Below are positions 17,405-25,583 of a stretch of 64,000 nucleotides of DNA, piece by piece. Under the pieces are notes generated by a model. That model searched no databases. It worked only from the letters and a program-made list of their open reading frames with translations, and was not told the origin of the DNA. A program made the translations under genes and the position numbers. The stretch covers positions 18,594 to 82,593 of the forward strand of contig CAZLGT010000015.1 of the NCBI GenBank assembly GCA_964559175.1, read 5' to 3'. Source of the DNA: Mariniphaga sp964559175 (lineage in GTDB: Bacteria; Bacteroidota; Bacteroidia; Bacteroidales; Prolixibacteraceae). Positions within the stretch are counted from its first letter, which is position 1; every line of letters starts with the position of its first letter.

Positions 17405-18592
17405 ATGGCTAAACAAACATTTGTAAGGGACAAAGACCACGTCAATATTGGTACAATTGGCCACGTTGACCACGGCAAAACAACCCTGACTGCAGCTATC
17501 ACCATGGTATTGGCAAAAAAAGGCCTTTCCGAAATCAAATCATTCGATTCAATTGATAATGCACCTGAAGAAAAAGAAAGGGGTATTACCATTAACACAG
17601 CTCACGTTGAGTACCAGACTGAAAAACGTCACTACGCTCACGTTGACTGTCCTGGTCACGCCGACTATGTGAAAAACATGGTAACGGGTGCTGCCCAGAT
17701 GGACGGAGCTATTATTGTAGTAGCTGCAACCGACGGACCTATGCCGCAAACGCGCGAGCACATTCTGCTGGCACGTCAGGTAAACGTTCCCAAACTCGTT
17801 GTTTTCATGAACAAAGTGGACATGGTTGAAGACGAAGAATTGCTGGAACTGGTTGAAATGGAAATTCGCGAACTGCTCGAATTCTATGAATTTGACGGTG
17901 ACAACACGCCTGTTATTCAAGGATCTGCTCTTGGTGCCATGAACGGTGAAGCTCAGTGGGAAGACAAAATTATGGAACTGATGGATGCCGTTGACACCTG
18001 GATTCCGCTTCCTCCGCGCGAAGTTGACAAACCATTCCTGATGCCGGTTGAGGACGTATTCTCAATTACCGGACGTGGAACCGTTGCTACCGGACGTATT
18101 GAAACAGGTAAAGTTCATACAGGTGACGAACTTCAGTTGATTGGTTTGGGTGCCGAAGGACGTAAAACCGTTTGTACAGGTGTTGAAATGTTCCGTAAAA
18201 TTCTCGACGACGGACAAGCTGGTGACAACGTAGGTTTGTTGCTGCGTGGCGTTGATAAAAAAGAGATCAAACGCGGACAGATTCTGGCGAAACCAGGTTC
18301 AATCACTCCTCATACCAAATTTAAAGCCGAGGTTTACGTATTGAAAAAAGAAGAAGGTGGACGTCACACTCCGTTCCATAACAAATACCGTCCGCAATTC
18401 TACCTGCGTACGCTTGACGTAACCGGCGAAATTCACCTGCCCGAAGGACGTGAAATGGTTATGCCCGGCGATAACGTATCCATTGAAGTAGAATTGATTT
18501 ACCCGGTTGCACTGAACGTAGGTTTACGTTTTGCAATTCGCGAAGGTGGACGTACTGTTGGTGCTGGTCAGGTGACCGAAATCATTGAATAA
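17405..18592 (+). CDS. tuf: Elongation factor Tu
   Basis: 395 residues, normal length. GTPase motifs: GHVDHGKTTLT (G1), the switch I region with RGITINTAHVEYQ (G2), DCPGHADY (G3), NKVDMVEDEE (G4) and SALGAMNG (G5). Domains 2 and 3 are complete, through VGAGQVTEIIE at the C-terminus. EF-Tu delivers aminoacyl-tRNA to the ribosome. It stands between tRNA-Thr and secE, the usual order in this phylum. Confidence 0.98.
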   Translation: MAKQTFVRDKDHVNIGTIGHVDHGKTTLTAAITMVLAKKGLSEIKSFDSIDNAPEEKERGITINTAHVEYQTEKRHYAHVDCPGHADYVKNMVTGAAQMDGAIIVVAATDGPMPQTREHILLARQVNVPKLVVFMNKVDMVEDEELLELVEMEIRELLEFYEFDGDNTPVIQGSALGAMNGEAQWEDKIMELMDAVDTWIPLPPREVDKPFLMPVEDVFSITGRGTVATGRIETGKVHTGDELQLIGLGAEGRKTVCTGVEMFRKILDDGQAGDNVGLLLRGVDKKEIKRGQILAKPGSITPHTKFKAEVYVLKKEEGGRHTPFHNKYRPQFYLRTLDVTGEIHLPEGREMVMPGDNVSIEVELIYPVALNVGLRFAIREGGRTVGAGQVTEIIE

Positions 18593-18620
18593 TCTGTTAC
18601 AATCTGATTGAAATACATAA

Positions 18621-18644
18621 GTCCCGGACTCCAGGGTCCGGGAC
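18621..18644 (+). terminator. GC-rich hairpin after tuf
   Basis: GTCCCGGAC and its exact complement GTCCGGGAC enclose a 6-nt loop; no T-run directly follows, but a second hairpin with T-run is 12 bp downstream (18657-18684). Together they could end or attenuate transcription between tuf and secE. Confidence 0.6.
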
Positions 18645-18649
18645 CCTTT

Positions 18650-18709
18650 ACGGGAGAAACTCACGCTGGGAGTTTTTTGTTTTTGTAAGTTCGACTCTTA
18701 CCTTCCGTA
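18650..18709 (+). pseudogene. Remnant of a tRNA gene (probably tRNA-Trp) lacking the anticodon arm
   Basis: ACGGGAG (18650-18656) pairs with CTTCCGT (18702-18708) as an acceptor stem, and GTAAG-TTCGACT-CTTAC (18685-18701) is a perfect T-arm. Between them are only 28 nt: a hairpin AAACTC-ACGCTGG-GAGTTT followed by TTTGTTTTT, resembling an intrinsic terminator. There is no anticodon stem-loop. The tuf-secE gap normally holds tRNA-Trp in Bacteroidota, so the remnant is assigned to Trp by position only. Confidence 0.6.
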
Positions 18710-18729
18710 CAAAATAACCAAAAGGTAAA

Positions 18730-18921
18730 ATGAAAATTAAAATTTATTTGCAGGAGGCTTATGAGGAACTGGTTCACAAAGTGACCTGGCCTACCTGGAA
18801 AGAACTGCAAAGCAGTGCATTGGTTGTAATGGTTGCTTCCTTAATTATATCACTCGTAATCTTCGCTATGGATCTGTCATTCAGGAACATAATGGAGTTT
18901 GTTTATGGATTGTTTTATTAA
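18730..18921 (+). CDS. secE: Preprotein translocase subunit SecE
   Basis: 63 residues. YLQEAYEELVHKVTWPTWKELQ is the amphipathic SecE signature and is followed by a single membrane helix (ALVVMVASLIISLVIFAMDL). It clamps SecY in the inner membrane. Upstream of nusG as usual. Confidence 0.95.
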   Translation: MKIKIYLQEAYEELVHKVTWPTWKELQSSALVVMVASLIISLVIFAMDLSFRNIMEFVYGLFY

Positions 18922-18945
18922 TAATCGAAATCCTTGGATCAAAAA

Positions 18946-19494
18946 ATGAGCGACACAACAAAAAAATGGTATGTTCTTCGAGCTATTGGAGGTAAGGAGA
19001 AGAAGGTAAAGGAATATATCGAAAACGAAATCGCGAATGGTGATCTGAAGGGTTTTGTTGAACAGGTTTTGATACCTACGGAAAAGGTTTATCAAATCAG
19101 AAACGGAAAAAAAATCAGCAAAGAGCGAAACTTTTTCCCTGGTTATGTTCTTATTGAAGCCACGCTGGTTGGTGAAGTTACGCACACGCTTAGAAATGTG
19201 CCAAACGTAATAGGATTCCTTGGCGACACCAAAGGTGGGGATCCGGTGCCAATGCGGGCCAATGAGGTAAACAGAATTTTGGGAAGGGTTGATGAACTTG
19301 CTGAAACCGGCGAAGAGTTGAACATACCATTCGTAGTTGGAGAAACCGTAAAAGTTATCGACGGACCATTTAACGGCTTTAACGGAACCATTGAGGCAAT
19401 CAATGAAGAGAAGAAAAAGCTGCAGGTAATGGTGAAGATTTTTGGACGGAAAACACCTTTGGAACTTAGCTTTATGCAGGTTGAAAAGGAATAG
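18946..19494 (+). CDS. nusG: Transcription termination/antitermination protein NusG
   Basis: 182 residues. The N-terminal NGN domain begins KKWYVLRAIGGKEKKVKEYI and contains FFPGYVLIEA. The C-terminal KOW domain has GETVKVIDGPFNGFNGTIEAI. It links RNA polymerase to Rho or the ribosome. The ATG at 18946 fits the family; the TTG at 18934 adds four unsupported residues. Confidence 0.96.
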   Translation: MSDTTKKWYVLRAIGGKEKKVKEYIENEIANGDLKGFVEQVLIPTEKVYQIRNGKKISKERNFFPGYVLIEATLVGEVTHTLRNVPNVIGFLGDTKGGDPVPMRANEVNRILGRVDELAETGEELNIPFVVGETVKVIDGPFNGFNGTIEAINEEKKKLQVMVKIFGRKTPLELSFMQVEKE

Positions 19495-19514
19495 TAACGC
19501 ATTATTAATTTATT

Positions 19515-19955
19515 ATGGCGAAAGAAGTTGCTGGATTAATTAAATTACAGATCAAAGGTGGGGCGGCCAATCCGTCGCCACCGGTGGGACCAGCATTAGG
19601 TGCCAAGGGAGTTAATATAATGCAGTTTTGTAAACAGTTTAACGGTCGTACACAAGACCAGGCCGGAAAATTGCTTCCGGTAATTATTACTGTTTTCAGC
19701 GACAAGTCGTTCGACTTCATTATTAAACAACCTCCCGTCGCCGTCCAGTTGCTCGAATCGGCTAAAGTAAAAAAGGGTTCAGCAGAACCACATGTCAGCA
19801 AAGTAGGCATTGTTACCTGGGACCAGGTACGCCAAATTGCCGAGGTGAAAATGGCTGACCTGAATTGCTTTACAGTTGAATCGGCAATGAAAATGGTAGC
19901 TGGAACTGCCAGGAGTATGGGAATCACCGTAAAAGGTGCTTCACCATTCAAATAA
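19515..19955 (+). CDS. rplK: 50S ribosomal protein L11
   Basis: 146 residues. GLIKLQIKGGAANPSPPVGP and ALGAKGVNIMQFCKQFN in the N-terminal domain, and the rRNA-binding C-domain ending TARSMGITVKG. Part of the GTPase-associated centre. 20 bp before rplA. Confidence 0.97.
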   Translation: MAKEVAGLIKLQIKGGAANPSPPVGPALGAKGVNIMQFCKQFNGRTQDQAGKLLPVIITVFSDKSFDFIIKQPPVAVQLLESAKVKKGSAEPHVSKVGIVTWDQVRQIAEVKMADLNCFTVESAMKMVAGTARSMGITVKGASPFK

Positions 19956-19975
19956 CAAATATTAAATCATTTAAG

Positions 19976-20680
19976 ATGGGCAGAATTACGAAAAATAAAA
20001 AAGCTTCTCTTGATATACTCGAAAAAGGAAAAGCTTACTCTATTGAAGAGGCTTCAAAGCTGGTGAAAGAAATTACTTTTACCAAATTCGATGCTTCTGT
20101 CGATATTGATGTAAGACTGGGAGTTGACCCAAGAAAAGCCAACCAAATGGTTAGAGGCGTAGTTTCTTTACCCCATGGAACCGGAAAAGAGATTCGGGTG
20201 CTTGCTTTAGTTACCCCCGACAAGGAGGACGAAGCAAAAGAAGCCGGAGCGGATTATGTAGGTTTGGATGATTATATCGAAAAAATCAAAGGCGGATGGA
20301 CCGACGTTGACGTGGTTATTACCATGCCTCCCGTTATGGGAAAAGTTGGTCAGCTGGGACGTATTTTAGGTCCCCGCGGCTTGATGCCGAATCCCAAAAG
20401 CGGAACTGTTACCATGGATGTTGGAAAAGCAGTGAGCGAAGTGAAACAGGGGAAAATTGATTTTAAAGTAGATAAATTTGGTATTGTGCACACTTCAATC
20501 GGTAAAATTTCTTTTCCACCGGAAAAGATTAAGGAAAATGCCGTTGAGTTTATCAAAACCATCATCAAATTGAAACCAGTATCCGCAAAAGGTACGTATG
20601 TAAGAAGCATTTATCTCTCCAGTACCATGAGCCCTGGTATTAAAGTAGAACCCAAGTCAGTTTCTGACAAAACAGAGTAG
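19976..20680 (+). CDS. rplA: 50S ribosomal protein L1
   Basis: 234 residues, usual length. Family signatures are KFDASVDIDVRLGVDPRKA, GRILGPRGLMPNPKSGT and GKISFPPEKIKENA. L1 forms the mobile stalk at the E site and in many bacteria represses its own mRNA. Two bases separate it from rplJ, implying coupling. Confidence 0.97.
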   Translation: MGRITKNKKASLDILEKGKAYSIEEASKLVKEITFTKFDASVDIDVRLGVDPRKANQMVRGVVSLPHGTGKEIRVLALVTPDKEDEAKEAGADYVGLDDYIEKIKGGWTDVDVVITMPPVMGKVGQLGRILGPRGLMPNPKSGTVTMDVGKAVSEVKQGKIDFKVDKFGIVHTSIGKISFPPEKIKENAVEFIKTIIKLKPVSAKGTYVRSIYLSSTMSPGIKVEPKSVSDKTE

Positions 20681-20682
20681 AA

Positions 20683-21201
20683 ATGAAAAGTACAGAGAAA
20701 AAAGTTATTATCAATAACCTTAAGGATCAAATCGATTCGTACAGCCATTTTTACCTGACTGACATTAGTGGTCTTAATGCTGAAGATACCAGCAATTTAA
20801 GGAGACTATGTTTTAAGCAAAATGTAAAACTGGTTGTTGCAAAAAACACCTTACTGCGTAAAGCCCTCGAAGGTTCTCAAAAAAGTGCCGAAGAGCTTTA
20901 CGATGCGCTCAAGGGAAACACTACGGTAATGTTCACCGAAAACGGGAATGCTCCCGCCAAATTGATTAAAGACTTTAGTAAAAAGCATAAAAAGCCTGTG
21001 TTAAAGGCGGCTTATGTGGAAGAATCAATTTACATGGGGGCAGACCAACTCGAAACACTCATTGCAGTGAAATCGAAAAATGAACTTATTGCCGATGTTG
21101 TGGCCCTGTTACAGTCACCTATGCAAACATTACTCTCGCAATTGCAATCAGGTGGAAATACAATTCACGGTGTTCTTGAAACACTGAAAGAGAGAGAATA
21201 A
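20683..21201 (+). CDS. rplJ: 50S ribosomal protein L10
   Basis: 172 residues. FYLTDISGLNAEDTSNLRR and VKLVVAKNTLLRKAL in the RNA-binding domain, with the C-terminal helix for L7/L12 dimers (LLSQLQSGGNTIHGVLETL). Forms the stalk base with rplL, 34 bp downstream. Confidence 0.97.
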   Translation: MKSTEKKVIINNLKDQIDSYSHFYLTDISGLNAEDTSNLRRLCFKQNVKLVVAKNTLLRKALEGSQKSAEELYDALKGNTTVMFTENGNAPAKLIKDFSKKHKKPVLKAAYVEESIYMGADQLETLIAVKSKNELIADVVALLQSPMQTLLSQLQSGGNTIHGVLETLKERE

Positions 21202-21235
21202 ATTTTTTAGAAATCTTTAATAAAAACAAATAAAA

Positions 21236-21613
21236 ATGGCAGATTTAAAACAGCTTGCAGAAGAGTTGGTAAACTTAACTGTTAAAGAGGTTAACGAATT
21301 AGCTGGAATTCTGAAAGACGAATACGGTATTGAACCGGCAGCAGCAGCAGTAGCAGTTGCAGGCCCGGCAGCAGCCGCCGAAGGCGAAGCCGCTGCAGAA
21401 CAAACCGAATTCGACGTAATTTTGAAAGCCGCTGGCCAATCGAAACTGGCAGTAGTTAAGCTCGTAAAAGAACTCACCGGCCTTGGTCTGAAAGAAGCCA
21501 AAGCCGTGGTTGATGAAGCTCCGAAAGCAATTAAAGAAAAAGTTTCCAAAGATGAGGCCGAAGCGCTTAAAAATCAGTTGGAAGAAGCAGGAGCTGAAGT
21601 TGAAGTTAAATAA
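21236..21613 (+). CDS. rplL: 50S ribosomal protein L7/L12
   Basis: 125 residues. The N-terminal dimerisation helices are followed by an Ala/Glu-rich hinge (~residues 37-55) and the globular C-domain FDVILKAAGQSKLAVVKLVK ... GLGLKEAKAVVDEAPK that recruits translational GTPases. Confidence 0.97.
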   Translation: MADLKQLAEELVNLTVKEVNELAGILKDEYGIEPAAAAVAVAGPAAAAEGEAAAEQTEFDVILKAAGQSKLAVVKLVKELTGLGLKEAKAVVDEAPKAIKEKVSKDEAEALKNQLEEAGAEVEVK

Positions 21614-21642
21614 TCGCAATCAGACCTTTTTTAAGGTTGTAT

Positions 21643-21680
21643 GGTTTAGAATCTTGCCAGGCAGGATTCTAAACCTTTTT
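21643..21680 (+). terminator. rplL-rpoB intergenic attenuator/terminator
   Basis: GGTTTAGAATC and GATTCTAAACC form an 11-bp perfect stem closed by TTGCCAGGCAG, followed by TTTTT. In E. coli an attenuator in the same interval sets the ribosomal protein to RNA polymerase ratio; a similar role here is inferred. Confidence 0.75.
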
Positions 21681-21718
21681 GTGTATTTATATTTTATATA
21701 ATTAACCTGTATAAATAC

Positions 21719-24700
21719 ATGTCAGTAAATACAAAAATCGAGAGGATTAATTTTTCCTCAACACAAACCAGGTTTGATTACCCTGACTTTTTAGAAGTAC
21801 AAATTAAATCATTTAAGGATTTTTTCCAGTTAAACACAACCCCCGAAAAGAGGAAGGAGGAAGGGTTATGGCGTGTTTTCGAGGAGAATTTCCCGATTAC
21901 CGATACCCGTAATAATTTTGTGCTGGAGTTTCTCGACTATCAGGTTGATCCACCGCGGTACAGCATTTTTGAGTGCATTGAACGCGGGCTGACCTACAGT
22001 GTACCGGTGAAAGCCCGGTTGAAACTCTATTGCACCGACCCGGAGCACGAGGATTTCGATACTGTGGTTCAGGATGTTTACCTGGGCACCGTACCGTACA
22101 TGACTGAAAAGGGAACCTTTATCATTAACGGAGCCGAACGGGTAATTGTATCGCAGTTGCACCGGTCGCCAGGAGTTTTCTTTGGTCAAAGTCTGCATGC
22201 AAACGGGACAAAACTTTACTCGGCACGCATCATCCCTTTTAAAGGGTCGTGGATTGAATTTGCAACAGACATCAACAGTGTCATGTTTGCATACATCGAC
22301 CGGAAAAAGAAATTGCCGGTAACCACTCTTTTGAGAGCTATCGGGTACGAGAGTGATAAAGATATTCTCGAGATTTTCGACCTGGCCGATGAGATTAAGG
22401 TCTCAAAAACCGGTTTGAAAAAGGTGGTTGGCCGCAGGCTCGCTGCCCGTGTGTTGAAATCGTGGGTGGAAGATTTTGTAGATGAAGATACAGGTGAAGT
22501 GGTTTCCATTGAAAGAAACGAGGTTATCATCGATCGTGAAACTGTTCTTGAAGAAGAACACATCGATGACATTCTCGATTCAGGTGTGAAAACCGTCTTG
22601 CTGCATAAAGACGATCAGCGTCAGCAGGATTTTGCAATTATTTACAACACACTGCAGAAAGACCCCTGTAACTCTGAGAAAGAAGCTGTGCTGCATATTT
22701 ACCGTCAGTTACGAAATGCCGAACCGCCTGACGAAGCTACAGCCCGTGATGTGATTGATAAACTGTTTTTCTCCGATAAAAGATACGACCTTGGCGAAGT
22801 TGGCCGATACCGGATCAACAAAAAGCTGGGGCTTAATGTGGACTCCGACATTCGGGTGTTGACCAAAGAAGATATCATCGAAATCATCAGGTATCTCATT
22901 CAGTTGGTTAACTCTAAAACCGATGTGGACGATATCGACCACCTGAGCAACCGCCGTGTGCGTACTGTTGGAGAACAAATGTTTAACCAGTTTGGAATTG
23001 GTTTGGCCCGTATGGCCCGCACCATTCGCGAAAGAATGAATGTGCGCGATAACGAGGTATTTACTCCTATCGATCTTATCAACTCAAAAACACTCTCCTC
23101 GGTCATTAATTCGTTTTTTGGTACCAATGCTTTATCGCAGTTTATGGACCAAACCAATCCGTTGGCCGAAATGACCCACAAACGGCGTATGTCGGCACTG
23201 GGGCCTGGTGGTTTGTCGCGCGAAAGAGCCGGTTTTGAGGTGCGCGACGTACATTACACCCACTACGGTCGGCTTTGTCCGATTGAAACGCCCGAGGGAC
23301 CAAACATCGGTTTGATTTCCTCCCTTTGTGTGTTTGCGAAAATAAATGACCTTGGTTTTATTGCCACACCCTACCGGAAAGTAACAAACGGTAAAGTAGA
23401 TCTTTCTGATAACGGTTCGATTTATTTAACCGCCGAAGAAGAAGAGGATAAAATCATAGCTCAGGCCAACGCACCCATCGATTCCGACGGTCATTTTATT
23501 AATCAGAAGGTAAAATCGAGGTTGGATGGCGATTATCCGCTGGTTGACAAAGAAGATGTTCATCTGATGGACGTAGGTCCCAACCAGATCGCTTCAGTGG
23601 CAGCCTCACTTATTTCCTTCCTCGAGCACGACGATGCCAACCGTGCCCTGATGGGATCGAACATGATGCGTCAGGCTGTTCCTCTGCTCCGTCCGGAGGC
23701 TCCCATTGTGGGAACCGGACTTGAAGCCAGAGCAGCTGCTGACTCCAGAATGTTGATTCAGGCAGAATTCGATGGCGTGGTGGAATATGTGGATGCCAAT
23801 CAGATCATTGTTCGGTACGATGTTACCGACGATGACCGGTTTGTGAGCTTCGACCCCGAGGTGGTAACCTACCAATTGCAGAAATATTCGAAAACCAACC
23901 AGGGAACCACGGTAGATATAAAACCCATTGTTAGTAAGGGCGAACGGATTACCAGAGGACAAATTCTTACCGATGGCTATGCCACTGAAAAAGGTGAACT
24001 GGCTCTTGGCCGGAACCTGATGGTGGCTTTTATGCCATGGCAGGGGTACAACTACGAGGATGCCATCGTGATTTCTGAAAGAATCGTGCGCGAGGATGTG
24101 TTCACATCGGTTCATGTTGACGAATACAGCCTGGAAGTGCGAGATACCAAAAGGGGTGTCGAGGAATTTACTTCCGATATTCCAAACGTGAGCGAAGAGG
24201 CAACGAAAAACCTCGATGAAAACGGACTTATTCGTATTGGCGCCGATGTTAAACCCGGCGATATCCTCATTGGAAAAATTACTCCGAAAGGAGAATCAGA
24301 CCCGTCGCCGGAAGAAAAACTGCTACGCGCAATTTTTGGCGACAAGGCAGGCGATGTAAAAGATGCCTCGCTAAAAGCTTCCCCCTCATTATCGGGGATT
24401 GTGATTGATAAAAAACTGTTCTCGAGGGTAGCCAAAGAGAAAAAAGGCAAAACAGCAACCAAAACGCTTCTCGATCAGATCGATGAAAACTTTGATCGCG
24501 AAATTGCTGCCTTGCGCGCCCGCTTGGAAGATAAACTCTTCACCCTTGTAAGTGGAAAAACTTCGCAGGGTGTTAAAGATTATTACGGAAGTGAAATCAT
24601 TCCCAAAGGAGTGAAGTTTACTTTGAAACAGTTGCAGGAAATTGATTACCTTTCGGTAAATCCAACCAAATGGACCACCGATAAGCAGAAAAACGATATG

Positions 24701-25531
24701 ATTTTCAAGGTAATCAACAATTACATTACCAAGCACAAGGAAGCTGAGGCTTTTGCAAGGCGTGAACGTTACAATGTAACCATTGGTGATGAGCTTCCTG
24801 CTGGTATCATTCAGCTGGCAAAAATATTCATTGCAAAAAAACGCAAGCTCTCAATTGGTGATAAAATGGCAGGACGTCACGGAAACAAAGGGATTGTTTC
24901 GCGTGTGGTTCGCCAGGAAGATATGCCTTTCCTTGCCGACGGAACTCCGGTTGACATCGTACTTAACCCGCTGGGTGTGCCCTCGAGGATGAACCTCGGG
25001 CAGATATACGAAACGGTACTCGGATGGGCTGGCAAGGAGCTGGGACTGAAATTTGCCACTCCTATTTTCGACGGTGCATCGTTGGAGGAAATAACAGATT
25101 ATACAGAAAAGGCCGGATTGCCGCGTTTCGGGAAAACCGCACTTTACGATGGTGAAACAGGTGAGCCGTTCGACCAGCAGGCCACAGTGGGAATCATTTA
25201 TATGATGAAACTGGGGCACATGGTTGAAGATAAAATGCATGCCCGTTCCATTGGACCCTATTCGCTTATTACCCAGCAACCATTGGGTGGTAAAGCCCAG
25301 TTTGGAGGCCAGCGTTTTGGTGAAATGGAAGTTTGGGCGCTCGAAGCATTCGGCGCTTCCCATATTCTGCAGGAAATCCTGACAGTGAAGTCGGATGATG
25401 TTATGGGCAGGGCCAAGGCCTACGAATCGATTGTTAAAGGCGAACCGATGCCGCAGCCCGGCATACCCGAGTCGCTTAATGTGCTCTTACACGAACTCAG
25501 GGGCCTCGGCCTCAGCATTAAGATGGAATAG
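21719..25531 (+). CDS. rpoB: DNA-directed RNA polymerase subunit beta
   Basis: 1270 residues, full length. Conserved blocks: PYMTEKGTFIINGAERVIVSQL, the rifampicin pocket (~residues 470-495, FMDQTNPLAEMTHKRRMSAL) with Asp, His and Ser at the usual resistance positions unchanged, GRLCPIETPEGPNIGL, KMAGRHGNKGIVS and the C-terminal GQRFGEMEVWALEAFGA. No resistance substitution is seen. 52 bp before rpoC. Confidence 0.98.
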   Translation: MSVNTKIERINFSSTQTRFDYPDFLEVQIKSFKDFFQLNTTPEKRKEEGLWRVFEENFPITDTRNNFVLEFLDYQVDPPRYSIFECIERGLTYSVPVKARLKLYCTDPEHEDFDTVVQDVYLGTVPYMTEKGTFIINGAERVIVSQLHRSPGVFFGQSLHANGTKLYSARIIPFKGSWIEFATDINSVMFAYIDRKKKLPVTTLLRAIGYESDKDILEIFDLADEIKVSKTGLKKVVGRRLAARVLKSWVEDFVDEDTGEVVSIERNEVIIDRETVLEEEHIDDILDSGVKTVLLHKDDQRQQDFAIIYNTLQKDPCNSEKEAVLHIYRQLRNAEPPDEATARDVIDKLFFSDKRYDLGEVGRYRINKKLGLNVDSDIRVLTKEDIIEIIRYLIQLVNSKTDVDDIDHLSNRRVRTVGEQMFNQFGIGLARMARTIRERMNVRDNEVFTPIDLINSKTLSSVINSFFGTNALSQFMDQTNPLAEMTHKRRMSALGPGGLSRERAGFEVRDVHYTHYGRLCPIETPEGPNIGLISSLCVFAKINDLGFIATPYRKVTNGKVDLSDNGSIYLTAEEEEDKIIAQANAPIDSDGHFINQKVKSRLDGDYPLVDKEDVHLMDVGPNQIASVAASLISFLEHDDANRALMGSNMMRQAVPLLRPEAPIVGTGLEARAAADSRMLIQAEFDGVVEYVDANQIIVRYDVTDDDRFVSFDPEVVTYQLQKYSKTNQGTTVDIKPIVSKGERITRGQILTDGYATEKGELALGRNLMVAFMPWQGYNYEDAIVISERIVREDVFTSVHVDEYSLEVRDTKRGVEEFTSDIPNVSEEATKNLDENGLIRIGADVKPGDILIGKITPKGESDPSPEEKLLRAIFGDKAGDVKDASLKASPSLSGIVIDKKLFSRVAKEKKGKTATKTLLDQIDENFDREIAALRARLEDKLFTLVSGKTSQGVKDYYGSEIIPKGVKFTLKQLQEIDYLSVNPTKWTTDKQKNDMIFKVINNYITKHKEAEAFARRERYNVTIGDELPAGIIQLAKIFIAKKRKLSIGDKMAGRHGNKGIVSRVVRQEDMPFLADGTPVDIVLNPLGVPSRMNLGQIYETVLGWAGKELGLKFATPIFDGASLEEITDYTEKAGLPRFGKTALYDGETGEPFDQQATVGIIYMMKLGHMVEDKMHARSIGPYSLITQQPLGGKAQFGGQRFGEMEVWALEAFGASHILQEILTVKSDDVMGRAKAYESIVKGEPMPQPGIPESLNVLLHELRGLGLSIKME

Positions 25532-25583
25532 AATTCCTTCTTCCTGTGATTTGGTTCTGTTATAATGATTTTTAATTCAAATT

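Noticed and set aside
23120..23220. Rifampicin-resistance substitutions in rpoB
   Set aside because: The Asp, His and Ser of the pocket are the usual sensitive residues.
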